Notes: generated by a model not told the origin, from the letters alone. A DNA stretch of 64,000 nt from Sphingopyxis fribergensis (GCF_000803645.1 NZ_CP009122.1:1650501-1714500); one strand, 5' to 3'; counted from the first letter of the stretch, positions 26,324-35,932 are shown. Program-made: numbers and translations.

Positions 26324-26935
26324 ATGAAGCCTTATCTTCTCCCCATATCCTTCGCCCTGGTCGCAAGCCTTGCGGCCGCCAATCCGGCAGCTGCGCAGAC
26401 CTTCGAAGGTCCCTATGTCGGCGCTCAGGCGGGCTGGAACCAGAACAAGCTTGGGACGGTCGAATCCGACATCGGCACTGCGCAGGTCGATCGATCACGC
26501 GACGCCGCGACGGCAGGCATATTCGCCGGCTACAATATCCAGCCCGCGAACGGCATTGTCGTTTCGGCGGAAGGCGCCGTCAATTTCGGTTTCGATGACG
26601 GCGTTACCCGGTCCCAGAAGGACGCGATGGGCAGCATCAATCCGGAATATGGTTTCGACCTTGGTGTTCGCGCGGGCTATCTCGTGACCCCCAATACGCT
26701 CGTCTACGCGCGCGGTGGATACGAAAATATCCGCGCATCGGTGCGCGTCCTTGACCTTGAAGGACCGCGCAGCGGCAAGGATAATTTCGACGGCTGGACG
26801 ATCGGCGGCGGTGTCGAACGGGCAGTCACCGACCGCATCTCGGGACGCATCGAATATCGTTACAGCGATCTCGGCGGTAGCGGCACGAAGTTCGAGCGCC
26901 ATCAGGTGCTCGCCGGCGTTGCCTATCACTTCTGA
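26324..26935 (+). CDS. Small outer-membrane beta-barrel protein
   Basis: 203 residues: signal peptide of about 24 residues ending ANPAAAQ, then FEGPYVGAQAGWNQ and alternating amphipathic strands ending VLAGVAYHF, with the terminal aromatic residue expected for an outer-membrane barrel. Resembles the 8-stranded OmpA/porin-like barrel family. Separate transcription unit with a perfect terminator behind it. Confidence 0.88.
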   Translation: MKPYLLPISFALVASLAAANPAAAQTFEGPYVGAQAGWNQNKLGTVESDIGTAQVDRSRDAATAGIFAGYNIQPANGIVVSAEGAVNFGFDDGVTRSQKDAMGSINPEYGFDLGVRAGYLVTPNTLVYARGGYENIRASVRVLDLEGPRSGKDNFDGWTIGGGVERAVTDRISGRIEYRYSDLGGSGTKFERHQVLAGVAYHF

Positions 26936-26968
26936 CCATATCCTGCGCCTCGTGCGCAGGCGGGCAGC

Positions 26969-27006
26969 GCCCCCGACGCCGGCTGTGCCGGCGTCGGGGG
27001 CTTCTT
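26969..27006 (+). terminator. Rho-independent terminator after the barrel gene
   Basis: Perfect 15-bp stem GCCCCCGACGCCGGC / GCCGGCGTCGGGGGC with a 3-nt loop, followed by TTCTT. Confidence 0.85.
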
Positions 27007-27040
27007 GCGCCATCAAATGTGGAGTGATATAGTCCATGTT

Positions 27041-27583
27041 ATGGCTCATCTTACCGCCAGCGTCGAATATGGCATCCATGGCCTGCTCGCGCTTATTGAC
27101 GCGGATCATCAGCCGCGCAGCGCGCGGGATATCGCATCGTTCGAAGGCATCTCGCCGACATTCGTGTCCAAAATCTTCGCAAAACTCGAAAAGGCGGGCA
27201 TCGTCCGCGCAGCCGGTGGCGTGAAGGGTGGTTATCTCCTCGCTCGCCGGCCAGAGGCGATTAGCGTTCTGGCGCTGGTCGATGCGATTGAAGGCCGCAA
27301 GCCGCTTTTTGAATGTCAGGAAATTCGCGGCCGCTGCGCGCTGTTTGACGGCAAGCCACCGGACTGGGCCAGTCGCGGCGTCTGTTCGATCCACGCCGTG
27401 ATGCTCAAGGCCGAAAAAGCGATGCGCGACGCGCTCGCGAGTGAAACGCTCGCGGATATTTCGAACCGGCTCCAAGCGAAGGCGCCGCCCGAATTCGGCA
27501 GCGAAGCCAAAGCCTGGTTCGATCAACGACTAGCGGCGCGGCGAAAGGGTCTCCTCGCTCAACCGAAAGCACTCGCGCGATGA
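27041..27583 (+). CDS. Rrf2-family transcriptional regulator
   Basis: 180 residues from MAHLTASVEYG. Winged helix with SARDIASFEGISPTFVSKIF and GGVKGGYLLAR, the Rrf2 signature. Three cysteines in the C-terminal part (FECQEIRGRC, then GVCSIH) could ligate an Fe-S cluster, though their spacing is wider than in NsrR/IscR. Stop overlaps the start of the FixJ-type regulator by 4 bp, so the two are co-translated, an unusual pairing of an Rrf2 sensor with a two-component system. Confidence 0.88.
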   Translation: MAHLTASVEYGIHGLLALIDADHQPRSARDIASFEGISPTFVSKIFAKLEKAGIVRAAGGVKGGYLLARRPEAISVLALVDAIEGRKPLFECQEIRGRCALFDGKPPDWASRGVCSIHAVMLKAEKAMRDALASETLADISNRLQAKAPPEFGSEAKAWFDQRLAARRKGLLAQPKALAR

Positions 27584-28230
27584 TCAATATGCTTGTCGAA
27601 GAGAAACCGCCGCTCGTTCTTGTGGTTGACGACGACGAAGAGGTCCGCACCGCGATTTGCGAACTGATGCTGTCGGTCGGAATCGAAGCCGCCTGTTACG
27701 GTTCGACGCGAGAACTGATGGACTCGCAACTTCTCGATCGTGCCGGGTGCCTGGTCCTGGACGTGCGCATGCCCGGTTCGAGTGGCCTTGACCTTCAACA
27801 GTATCTCGCCAGCGCGGGGATAGCGAAGCCGATCGTTTTCCTCACCGGCCATGGCGATATCCCCATGACGGTCCAGGCGATGAAGGCGGGCGCGGTCGAC
27901 TTTCTGACCAAGCCAGTGCGCGATCAGACCTTGCTCGACGCCGTGACCGCAGGCATCGAACGTGACATTGCCGAGCGCGCGAGCGCCAGCGTCGTTCAGC
28001 AGCAAGTCGAGCGCTTTGCAACGCTGACCCCGCGCGAAAGCCAGGTCATGCGCGAAGTGGCGATGGGACGACTCAATAAGCAAATCGCCTACGACCTGGG
28101 TATCAGCGAGATCACCGTGAAGTTGCATCGGTCCAACGTGATGAAGAAAATGCAGGTCGCGTCGGTAGGTGAACTTATCCGCGCATGGGAAAAACTTCCC
28201 TTGGAGTTACGGGAAATCGCCGCAGCCTAA
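27580..28230 (+). CDS. FixJ-family response regulator
   Basis: 216 residues: receiver domain with the acidic triad (DDD at 17-19), phosphoacceptor Asp61 in LVLDVRMPG and Lys in TKPVRD, then a LuxR-type helix-turn-helix (LTPRESQVMREVAMG, KQIAYDLGISEITVKLHRSN). Typical DNA-binding partner of a PAS histidine kinase. The kinase gene lies two genes downstream on the same strand. Confidence 0.93.
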   Translation: MINMLVEEKPPLVLVVDDDEEVRTAICELMLSVGIEAACYGSTRELMDSQLLDRAGCLVLDVRMPGSSGLDLQQYLASAGIAKPIVFLTGHGDIPMTVQAMKAGAVDFLTKPVRDQTLLDAVTAGIERDIAERASASVVQQQVERFATLTPRESQVMREVAMGRLNKQIAYDLGISEITVKLHRSNVMKKMQVASVGELIRAWEKLPLELREIAAA

Positions 28231-28313
28231 TCTTTGGTATGGTTATAATGGAGGACAAGCCGCGCGAGAATATGTCATCGGTCCGCAAGGCCGCATGAAA
28301 GAGGACGAGTGGC

Positions 28314-28694
28314 GTGCCCCAAGAACCCGTTATCGCGATCGTGGACGATGATGCGGCAATTCGTGAAGCTCTGTCCGATCTATTGACGGTGTCGGGTCTC
28401 GACTGCGTCGCCTATGATGGTGCCTTGGCCTTTCTTTCCGACCTGCCACATCGGCGTTTCGCCTGTTTGGTCACCGACATCCGCATGCCGGGAATGAACG
28501 GGCTCGAATTGATCGAGCGGCTGCATTCCGCAGGCTCGACCCTACCCGTCGTCGTATTGACGTCGGTTCGCGACGCGAGGATGCGCGACCGCGCGCTCGC
28601 GCTCGGCACCTTCGATTGGCTGATGAAGCCGGTTACCGATCATCGCTTGCTCCGAGTGCTTGGATCCGCGATCGGTACGGACGACGCCCCATGA
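28314..28694 (+). CDS. Single-domain response regulator
   Basis: 126 residues from a GTG start with GAGGAC upstream. Only a receiver domain: IVDDDAA, Asp55 in VTDIRMPGMNG, LTSVRDA and MKPVTD. No output domain. It may be a phosphate sink or a connector between the kinase downstream and FixJ upstream. Confidence 0.9.
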   Translation: MPQEPVIAIVDDDAAIREALSDLLTVSGLDCVAYDGALAFLSDLPHRRFACLVTDIRMPGMNGLELIERLHSAGSTLPVVVLTSVRDARMRDRALALGTFDWLMKPVTDHRLLRVLGSAIGTDDAP

Positions 28695-28713
28695 CAGTGG
28701 GTTGCTTTAACGG

Positions 28714-30900
28714 ATGGCTCCCTTTTTTCGCGGGCAATGTCCTGACGCCGATACCGCCGCCGTGATCGGGCGCCACAGCCTCGCTACCGGAACACGGAGC
28801 AAATTGGTTCAGGCGGTTTCGGACCGCCGTGCCATTGTCGTGCTAATCTCCGCGTGCGGGGGCTTTCTTGCCGCTTTGCTAGGCGAACCTATCGGTCTGT
28901 TCGCGCCATTCAGCGCACTCCTGATATTCGTGCGCCGCCGCAGGCGATCCGTTCTTTTGGCGGCTCTGGCGTTATTGCTGGTCTTGGCCATGATCGCACT
29001 GCTGCTCGCCGGTGCGCCCGCCTCCGAATCTCGGCTGTCTTGGATTGGACTGTTTTTCACCGCGCTGTGCATCGGCGCTATCCTTGGCGGCACTGAGCCA
29101 GCCCGGATCGAGCCGATCGCAGACCCCGCTCAGAACGGCCGGCTGCCGAAAGATATGCATCCGGACGATGCTCCGGCGGTGGAGCAGGCAAGGGCGCGTG
29201 CTTTCTGGAGCGGTGTACCCCAGATCGTGAGCTACCGGGCGCGCACAGCGGAAGGCGAATGGCGCAGAGCCGCATTTATTGCGGAACCGTCGAACGCCGG
29301 CAACATTCGTCCCGATCCCATGGTCCACGATCCGCACGAGCCCTGGACGATGGCGGAATCCTTCGGAAAAACAATTGATGCGGTTCACGCCGCCAGAATT
29401 CTCGAGAGCTTTTATGGTGCGGCGTTCGCCTTCGATGCGGGCGGACAATTCACTTATGCAACGCCGGTTGCACAGACGTCGATTTCGATGACGCTGGATG
29501 ATCTCAACATGCCCTTGGGAGGAGGGGCCTTTGTCGAGGGCGGCGATTTCGGATGGAAACGCGGCGTACATCCGGACGACTATCCTGGCGCCGCGAGCGA
29601 GCTTCGGCGATGCCTGCGATCCGGCGATCCGTACAATTATGAATATCGCGTATTGCGGACGACAGGCGAATATATCTGGCATCGCTTTGCCATTCGGCCG
29701 ACACACGACGCCGAGGGAGCGATTACCGGTTGGTTCGGCACCGGCTTCGATATCGACCTGTTCCGCAAGACCGAGGATGCGCTGCGCGAAAGCGAGCGGT
29801 CATTACGCGAATTGATCGAGACCGCGCCCGCGCTCATCTGGAGCATGACGCCCGAGGGTGAGCCGGTATATTTCAGCCGTCAGCTTCGCGAATTCTTTGG
29901 CTTCGACGTGATGGACAGGGACGTCGCCGGGACGTCACGGCTCCAGAGCGTGCTCCGCACGGTCATCCACCCCGACGATATCGAGAAGGTGAACCAGCGT
30001 TTCGCCCATTCGCTGCGGACCGGCGCCCCCTATAGCCTCACGCATCGCCAGCGGCGCTTCGACGGAGTTTACCGCTGGGTCGAAACGCGTATTGCGGCGA
30101 TGCGCGGTGCAGACGGAGCCATTGTCCAATGGAACGGCGTCTGCCTCGATATCGAAGATCAGGTCCGCGCGCAGGAAGAACTGCTCCGTACCCAGGAAAA
30201 GCTGTCGCGCGCAGCGCAGGCCGCGAGCCTGGCCGAACTGTCCGCTTCGATCGCGCATGAGGTCAACCAACCGCTGGCGGCTATCATGACCAACGCGCAG
30301 GCCTGCGCGCGCTGGCTAGTTGCGGATCCGCCGAATGTCGCGCGGGCGCAGATGATCGTCGATCGGATCACACAGAGTGCGCAGTCGGCGGCCGACATCG
30401 TAAGCCATATCCGATCGCTGTTCAGCCAATCTTCCGAGCCACGGATAGGCATCGCGATCGACGCTTTAGTGGCGGAGGTTTGCGGAGTCATAGCTGAACA
30501 GGCGGCCCGGTGTAACGTTCAGCTTGATGTACAGGTGCCGCCCGGCCTGCCGTGCGTGGCGATCGACCCTATCCAGATCCAACAGGTTCTGGTGAATCTT
30601 CTGCGCAACGGAATAGAAGCGATGGACGGAATGCTCGCCGACAAGCGTCTCCTCGTAACCGCGCGCACCGACGGCGATGAAATGTTGCGCGTTGAAGTCA
30701 CCGACAGCGGCGTCGGCGTCCTCGATCCAGATCGCATGTTTGAAGCGTTTTTCACGACCAAGCCGCAAGGCATGGGCATGGGGCTCGCCATCTGCCGGTC
30801 GATCATCGAATCGCATGGCGGGAGGCTTTGGGCGGAGGCGGCGCAACCGACCGGTGCCCGGCTTGCTTTCACCTTGCCGGTCGGTTCGCTCAATGCTTGA
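28714..30900 (+). CDS. Membrane-anchored PAS sensor histidine kinase (FixL/DctB-like)
   Basis: 728 residues: two or three membrane helices in the first 125 residues, a degenerate PAS-like part (about 145-230), two PAS/PAC units (about 235-355 and 365-490), a short coiled coil, HisKA with His515 in SIAHEVNQPLAAI, and HATPase_c (LVNLLRNGIEAM, DSGVGV, FFTTKPQGMGMGLAI). HEVNQP is the FixL/DctB variant of the H-box. Probably phosphorylates the FixJ-type and single-domain receivers encoded just upstream. Signal unknown; no haem-PAS residues were checked. Confidence 0.92.
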   Translation: MAPFFRGQCPDADTAAVIGRHSLATGTRSKLVQAVSDRRAIVVLISACGGFLAALLGEPIGLFAPFSALLIFVRRRRRSVLLAALALLLVLAMIALLLAGAPASESRLSWIGLFFTALCIGAILGGTEPARIEPIADPAQNGRLPKDMHPDDAPAVEQARARAFWSGVPQIVSYRARTAEGEWRRAAFIAEPSNAGNIRPDPMVHDPHEPWTMAESFGKTIDAVHAARILESFYGAAFAFDAGGQFTYATPVAQTSISMTLDDLNMPLGGGAFVEGGDFGWKRGVHPDDYPGAASELRRCLRSGDPYNYEYRVLRTTGEYIWHRFAIRPTHDAEGAITGWFGTGFDIDLFRKTEDALRESERSLRELIETAPALIWSMTPEGEPVYFSRQLREFFGFDVMDRDVAGTSRLQSVLRTVIHPDDIEKVNQRFAHSLRTGAPYSLTHRQRRFDGVYRWVETRIAAMRGADGAIVQWNGVCLDIEDQVRAQEELLRTQEKLSRAAQAASLAELSASIAHEVNQPLAAIMTNAQACARWLVADPPNVARAQMIVDRITQSAQSAADIVSHIRSLFSQSSEPRIGIAIDALVAEVCGVIAEQAARCNVQLDVQVPPGLPCVAIDPIQIQQVLVNLLRNGIEAMDGMLADKRLLVTARTDGDEMLRVEVTDSGVGVLDPDRMFEAFFTTKPQGMGMGLAICRSIIESHGGRLWAEAAQPTGARLAFTLPVGSLNA

Positions 30901-30906
30901 GGGCGC

Positions 30907-30928
30907 GGCAGGGGATAGTAACCCTGCC
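30907..30928. terminator. Hairpin between convergent genes
   Basis: GGCAGGG / CCCTGCC with an 8-nt loop between the kinase stop and the convergent small gene. No T-run. Confidence 0.4.
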
Positions 30929-30950
30929 ACCCAGGCTGCTGGCCGACGGG

Positions 30951-31349
30951 TCAGATGCGCGCCGGAACGTCGGCGGCCAGTCTGACCGACAGGGCTGCGC
31001 AACGAATGGCGGGAGCCAGCGTACAGCCCGATGCGGCAAACTCTAGCCACTCATCGGCAGCGGCCAGCCGGCCGGTTACGATCAGCGCACAGATCGCTTG
31101 CTGATCGCATGACGGATCGCCCGCGAGGCCCGCGACAAGCGGGCGTCCCGCAGCATGTTCAACCAGCACCATCAAGCTGTCGAAACTGGCGGCCATCATC
31201 AAAAGGCCAAGCGGAGCGAAAAGGCGATGGAGCGGCGGGGCAGCTGGCAATGCCAGCCGCCGCGCACCGCACCAACGAAGGGTCGCCTGGACAATCAGCT
31301 CGACCGAAAGTTCGGATTGGCCGTCTCGTGCGATCCGGCGGGACGTCAC
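30951..31349 (-). CDS. Small protein of unknown function at the end of the ketone-body operon
   Basis: 132 residues from a GTG that overlaps the TGA of the 3-hydroxybutyrate dehydrogenase gene in a GTGA arrangement, which supports both the start and translational coupling. The frame is open further upstream but only inside bdhA. The product is rich in alanine and leucine, with SELSVELIVQATLRW, LLMMAASFDSLMVLVE and three cysteines. I do not recognise a domain. No signal peptide. Confidence 0.55.
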   Translation of the reverse strand: MTSRRIARDGQSELSVELIVQATLRWCGARRLALPAAPPLHRLFAPLGLLMMAASFDSLMVLVEHAAGRPLVAGLAGDPSCDQQAICALIVTGRLAAADEWLEFAASGCTLAPAIRCAALSVRLAADVPARI

Positions 31350-32131
31350 TCGGCGGTCCAGCCGCCGTCGATGGACAGGTTGGCGCCAGTGACCTGCGCC
31401 GCTGCGTCCGAGCAGAGGAAAAGCGCCATCGCTGCGACATCGTCGGGCTGGACGAAGGCCTTGGTTGGCTGGGCCGCCAGGAGGACATTGTTCACCACTT
31501 CGTCGCGCGTCATCGCGCGCGCTTTCATCGTATCGGGTATCTGCTTTTCCACGAGCGGCGTCCACACATAGCCCGGACTGATGCAGTTTGCGGTGATGCC
31601 AGATGTCGCGAGTTCGAGCGCGACGGTCTTGGTGAGGCCGGCCAGCCCGTGCTTGGCGGCGACATAGGCGCTCTTGAACGGCGATGCGGTCATCGAATGC
31701 GCGGACGCGGTCGAGATGATCCGGCCCCATTTGCGCCGTTTCATGCCGGGTGCGACGGCGCGGATTGCATGAAATGCGGACGACAGGTTGATCGCGATGA
31801 TCTGATCCCATTTCTCCACCGGGAATTCCTCGATGGGGGAGACGAACTGGACGCCGGCATTGTTGATGAGGATATCCACCCCGTCGAAGCTAGCTTCCGC
31901 TTCCGCGATCATCGCCGCAATCTCTTCGGGCCGTGTCATGTCGGCTTCGAGATACAGGACCGTTACGCCATGCTTCGCCGCAAGCGAGGCCCGCTCGGCT
32001 TCGATCGCGTCGGCGTCGCCGAGGCCGTTCAATATGATGTTGGCGCCTGCCGCAGCGAGGGTGCGCGCATAGGCCAGCCCTATGCCGCTCGTCGATCCGG
32101 TGATTACTGCTGTCTTGCCCTTCAGGGTCAT
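31346..32131 (-). CDS. bdhA: 3-hydroxybutyrate dehydrogenase
   Basis: 261 residues from MTLKGKTAVITG. SDR fold with TGSTSGIG, NNAGVQFVSP, STASAHSMTASPFKSAYVAAK (catalytic Ser and YxxxK) and the family-specific end QVTGANLSIDGGWTAE. Interconverts 3-hydroxybutyrate and acetoacetate with NAD. It shares an operon with acetoacetate decarboxylase and a patatin lipase, pointing to breakdown of polyhydroxybutyrate or ketone bodies. Confidence 0.93.
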   Translation of the reverse strand: MTLKGKTAVITGSTSGIGLAYARTLAAAGANIILNGLGDADAIEAERASLAAKHGVTVLYLEADMTRPEEIAAMIAEAEASFDGVDILINNAGVQFVSPIEEFPVEKWDQIIAINLSSAFHAIRAVAPGMKRRKWGRIISTASAHSMTASPFKSAYVAAKHGLAGLTKTVALELATSGITANCISPGYVWTPLVEKQIPDTMKARAMTRDEVVNNVLLAAQPTKAFVQPDDVAAMALFLCSDAAAQVTGANLSIDGGWTAE

Positions 32132-32167
32132 CTCATTCTCCAAATTTCGGGTCGGAAAGTTTTGCGT

Positions 32168-33352
32168 TCACTCCGCTTCGTCGCGGTGGACGTCGTGGAC
32201 GACGATACATTCGTCGGTAAGCAACGGCTCGAGCCATTGCCCGTGGTGCAGCGTCTTGCGCGTATCCTCGAATCCCGCGGCGATATGCTCGCGCATCGAG
32301 ACCTCGGAAAATTCATAGTCCTTGGCCTGACTCTCATAGGTTTTCTGCTGATAGATCAGGTGGATGATATTGACCGATGCGGGCACGCTCGACCGCTGAA
32401 GCTGGATTTTTTCCAGCGCCGTCAGCTGATCGGGAGGAATGCGTTTCAGTGCTTCGCGCAGTTGCAGCTTGAGGTCGTGGATATGACGGTAGCTGTCGGT
32501 ATTTTGCCGGGTGCGGCTGGAGTAGAGGATGTCCTTCTGACGCGTCAGCACATCGTCCATGTCACGCGGCAGCATACCGCGCGCCGAAAAAAGATCGACC
32601 TGGAAGACGAGCGACTTCATTTCCTGCTCTTGCGCGAGGAGGTGTTGGAGCGGCGTGTTCGAGACGAGACCGCCGTCCCAATAATCCTCGCCGTCGATCT
32701 TCACCGACGGAAGGCCGGGCGGGAGCGCCCCGCTGGCCATCACATGTTCGGGACCAAGGCGCATGTTAGCGCTATCGAAAAAGGTCAGGTTGCCGGTGCG
32801 AACCTTGACCGCGCCCAGGCTGATCCGTTTCTCGCCATTGTTCAAGATGTCGAAATCGACGAGCTTCTCGAGCGTCTCGCGCAGGGCATTGCTATCGTAA
32901 AAGCTGGTTGCGCCCGGCGCGCCGGGCGGCAGCATCCAGGGGTTGGGCTGGCGCGGCGCGAAAAACCCCGGAGCGCCGCCGGTCAGCGTCAGCATTGCGC
33001 TCATCCGGTTGCGGAACTGGCGAAACACGTCCCACTCCGGAAGATGATCGCTCCACAATGTTCTTCCCGAGACGGTCGACCAGAACTGCTCCAGCCGGTC
33101 GATCCGGTCCGCGGGCCGGTTGCCGGCGATGATCGCGGCATTGATCGCGCCGATCGAGACGCCGGAGATCCAGTCCGGTTCAGCTCCGGCCTCGCCGAGC
33201 GCCTTATATACCCCGACCTGATAGGCGCCCAGCGCCCCGCCGCCCTGGAGGATAAGGGCAACGCGGTCGTATTTTGCGGTTATCTCGTCAATCCGGGGTG
33301 TCGCATTGGGATCGAAATAGTTCGCGTCGCGTACCTGTGTCGGACCGGTCAC
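32168..33352 (-). CDS. Patatin-like phospholipase with C-terminal DUF3734-like domain
   Basis: 394 residues. The oxyanion motif [16 protein letters not shown], the nucleophile serine in [12 protein letters not shown] and the catalytic aspartate in [10 protein letters not shown] are intact. The C-terminal third ([28 protein letters not shown]) is the extension usual in proteins that neighbour bdhA in proteobacteria. Start overlaps the acetoacetate decarboxylase stop by 4 bp. Probably a cytoplasmic serine acyl-hydrolase. Confidence 0.93.
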   Translation of the reverse strand: MTGPTQVRDANYFDPNATPRIDEITAKYDRVALILQGGGALGAYQVGVYKALGEAGAEPDWISGVSIGAINAAIIAGNRPADRIDRLEQFWSTVSGRTLWSDHLPEWDVFRQFRNRMSAMLTLTGGAPGFFAPRQPNPWMLPPGAPGATSFYDSNALRETLEKLVDFDILNNGEKRISLGAVKVRTGNLTFFDSANMRLGPEHVMASGALPPGLPSVKIDGEDYWDGGLVSNTPLQHLLAQEQEMKSLVFQVDLFSARGMLPRDMDDVLTRQKDILYSSRTRQNTDSYRHIHDLKLQLREALKRIPPDQLTALEKIQLQRSSVPASVNIIHLIYQQKTYESQAKDYEFSEVSMREHIAAGFEDTRKTLHHGQWLEPLLTDECIVVHDVHRDEAE

Positions 33353-34098
33353 GCCGCGTCTCCAGCCAGATAGTCGTGCACGACTTCACCGAGCCCTAGC
33401 GTGAGGTCGGCAATGAAATGCGTTGCGCCAAGGACTTCGAGCACGGGGAGGCGGGCGACGTCGGCGATGACATGGGGGAAGAGTGCCAGCGCCGCCGGAC
33501 CGCTCCACGCGCCCTTGAGATCAATATCTTCGAGCGAATAGCGAACGAGCTCGCAGATGCGGGGCGTGCAATCGACGTGCGGGATGATCTTGAGCATGAA
33601 ATTGGGCCGGCGCATGCTTTCGAGGACGGGGCCTGCGTCGAGTATCTCATGCTTGTAGCCGATCGATGCCGAGGCACAGAGCGCCGAGCCATAATGTAGC
33701 GTGCCCCGAATGACGTCGGATTCGTGGACGATGGCCGGCGCGGCGAGCTTCTTTGGAAAGCCCCAGATTTCGCGGCCGCCGGCAATCGGGGCTTCGTCGT
33801 CGAGATACATCGAGTGGACATAGCCGCCCGCTTCGCCGCGATAGCGAACCGGGATGACCTGGCCGGTCTCGGTGTAATCGCCGAAGCCGGTGGAATCGGG
33901 CATCCGGATGAATTCATAGCTCACCACCGGCTCGGCGATTTCGAGCGGTTCGGGCACCACGGCGCGCAGCGCATCGGGGTCGGTGCGATATTTGATGATG
34001 ATATATTCGCGGTCGTAGAAACGATATGGCGGGCGCGGATAAGCCGGATTGGTGAGCGGCATGGCGAATGCCCGCGCTGCGACGTCTTCGGTCTTCAT
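33349..34098 (-). CDS. adc: Acetoacetate decarboxylase
   Basis: 249 residues. The family core includes the Schiff-base lysine region [31 protein letters not shown] and [14 protein letters not shown]. Converts acetoacetate to acetone and CO2. First intact gene of the adc-patatin-bdhA-unknown operon. AAGGAA lies at a good distance before its ATG. The frame of the upstream catalase remnant now runs into this start (ATGA overlap) because of that gene's frameshift. Confidence 0.92.
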   Translation of the reverse strand: MKTEDVAARAFAMPLTNPAYPRPPYRFYDREYIIIKYRTDPDALRAVVPEPLEIAEPVVSYEFIRMPDSTGFGDYTETGQVIPVRYRGEAGGYVHSMYLDDEAPIAGGREIWGFPKKLAAPAIVHESDVIRGTLHYGSALCASASIGYKHEILDAGPVLESMRRPNFMLKIIPHVDCTPRICELVRYSLEDIDLKGAWSGPAALALFPHVIADVARLPVLEVLGATHFIADLTLGLGEVVHDYLAGDAA

Positions 34099-34122
34099 TG
34101 CATGGTTCCTTCGTAGATGGAG

Positions 34123-34637
34123 TCAATAGGCTGGCGCTTCGAGGCCGAGCGCCGCAGCGACGCTGGGGCATATGCTGGGTCGGCGCGGGAGCAGTTGGCG
34201 ACGTGGCGCTCTTGCACCGCGCGCGATGCGCCGACGGGCTGCCGCGCGATGTTCGCGAACAGCGATGCGCGCTCGCTCGCGCTCATCTTGCGAAAGATGT
34301 TGCCCGTCTGCTCCCCATGATCCTTGTCAATCCGTTGGTCCCAGTGACCGGCGGCACCTTCGATCGGCAGCGGCGGTTCGGCGAATTCGGGCCGGTCTTT
34401 CCAGGCGTCACGGCTGTTCGGGAAATAGGTCGGGGCTGCGCCCAGATTGCCGTCGGAGTGCATTGCGCCGTCGCGGTGATAGCTGGTGGACGGACAGCAC
34501 GGCGCGTTCACCGGGATATGAAGGTGGTTGACCCCGAGGCGGTAACGCTGGGCGTCGCCATAGCAGAAGAGCCGCGTATTGAGATTGTCGGCGACGGGCG
34601 TGCCATTGGCGTGATGAAGCGATGTCTTATGTGTCAT
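34123..34637 (-). pseudogene. Catalase gene with large internal deletion and 3' frameshift
   Basis: Starts with a good AAGGAG site and a normal catalase N-terminus (MTHKTSLHHANGTPVADN), then jumps at about residue 20 straight to the proximal-haem segment RLFCYGDAQRYRLG and the C-terminal region (TSYHRDGAM, APTYFPNS, FANIARQP). Some 300 residues with the catalytic histidine and asparagine are gone. Near the end a one-base shift hides the natural tail SVAAALGLEAPAY, whose stop is at 34123; without correction the frame reads on to 34095. It cannot be an active catalase. Confidence 0.85.
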
Positions 34638-34951
34638 GCGGCGTTCTCCTTGCCGGGGCTGCCGAACTAGACGCTGGCGGCATCGCCCCGCGACTGTGCC
34701 GCGGGGTTAGAGAACTATGCCGTTCGTACAGCGAATGGCGCGATCGGTCGGTCGCGACTGGGCCGCAGCTTAGATTGCGCGGTCGGGAAGGCGGATATTT
34801 CCCGTGCCAAGTGTGCGCGCCGCCTCGACCTTCGAATAGGTCGGCCCCGCCCCATGGACGGTCGTGACTCGCGCTAAATCCGCTATCTTGATAGAGTCAA
34901 CTCCATCGACATCGGCAGTTACGGAGTAGGCCCAGTGCAAGGGATCGCAAT
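34638..34951. other. Divergent intergenic region
   Basis: 314 bp between the catalase remnant and the alpha/beta hydrolase. A small CCCCGCG/CGCGGGG hairpin is at 34686-34706. The promoters of both sides should lie here; I cannot place them with confidence. Confidence 0.4.
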
Positions 34952-35923
34952 ATGTCGCTACTCGAAGAATTCATGATCGATCGCCGCGCGCTCATAGGCG
35001 CGGGGGCCGCCGCCGCGATTGTCGGCGCTGCCGAATGGCCCACCGCCGGCTTTGCCGCCACTCCCTTTCCCGGATCAGAAGGAGAAAATATGATGAACTT
35101 CGTAAAGACGACCGACGGCGTGCAGATATTTTACAAGGACTGGGGGCCGCGCGACGCACAGCCGCTTGTCTTCCATCACGGCTGGCCGCTCACGGCCGAC
35201 GAGTGGGACAACCAAATGCTGTTCTTCCTTTCGAAGGGCTACCGTGTCATCGCGCACGATCGGCGGGGCCACGGCCATTCGACGCAGACCGACACCGGCA
35301 ACGATATGGACACCTACGCAACCGACGTCGCCGCGCTGGTCGCGGCGCTCGATCTCAAGGGCGCGGTGCATATCGGCCATTCGACGGGCGGCGGCGAGGC
35401 GGCGCGTTATGCGGCGCGCGCGAAGCCCGGGACGCTTTCGAAACTGGTTCTCATCGCATCGGTGCCACCGGTGATGGTCAAGAAGCCAGGCAACACGGGT
35501 GGCCTGTCGATCGAGGTCTTTGACGGCTTTCGCACGGCGCTCGCCCAGGATCGCTCACAATTCTATCTCGATATCGCGTCGGGGCCTTTCTACGGCTTCA
35601 ATCGCGATGGCGCGAAGATCAGCCAGGGGCTGATCCAGAACTGGTGGCGTCAGGGTATGATTGGCAGTGCAAAGGCCCACTACGACTGCATCAAGGCGTT
35701 CTCGGAGACCGACTTCACCGAGGATCTGAAGAAGATCCACGTTCCGACGCTGGTTATGCATGGCACCGACGATCAGGTCGTGCCGTTCGAATATGCGGGG
35801 CCGCTGTCGGCCAAGCTGCTCTCAAAGGGCGTGCTCAAGGCCTATGAAGGGTATCCGCACGGCATGGCCGCGGTCCATTCCGACATCATCAATCGCGACC
35901 TGCTCGAATTCCTTCGCAGTTGA
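34952..35923 (+). CDS. Alpha/beta hydrolase, non-haem chloroperoxidase-like, with export signal
   Basis: 323 residues (316 if started at MIDRRALIG). N-terminal DRRALIGAGAAAAIVGAAE looks like a twin-arginine or Sec signal, ending near GFAATPFPG. The mature part has HHGWPLTADEW, the nucleophile serine in GHSTGGGEAARYAA, the aspartate in MHGTDDQVVP and the histidine in GYPHGMAAVHSD. This triad and the sequence around it match perhydrolase/chloroperoxidase-type esterases. Periplasmic location is inferred. Confidence 0.88.
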   Translation: MSLLEEFMIDRRALIGAGAAAAIVGAAEWPTAGFAATPFPGSEGENMMNFVKTTDGVQIFYKDWGPRDAQPLVFHHGWPLTADEWDNQMLFFLSKGYRVIAHDRRGHGHSTQTDTGNDMDTYATDVAALVAALDLKGAVHIGHSTGGGEAARYAARAKPGTLSKLVLIASVPPVMVKKPGNTGGLSIEVFDGFRTALAQDRSQFYLDIASGPFYGFNRDGAKISQGLIQNWWRQGMIGSAKAHYDCIKAFSETDFTEDLKKIHVPTLVMHGTDDQVVPFEYAGPLSAKLLSKGVLKAYEGYPHGMAAVHSDIINRDLLEFLRS

Positions 35924-35932
35924 TCGCATCGG

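Noticed and set aside
30951..31811. 286-codon version of the small gene after bdhA
   Set aside because: The upstream half lies inside bdhA in another frame; the GTG overlapping the bdhA stop is a far better start.
31031..33373. 780-codon plus-strand open frame opposite bdhA and the patatin gene
   Set aside because: The minus strand carries complete, motif-bearing enzymes; the plus frame is their mirror image.
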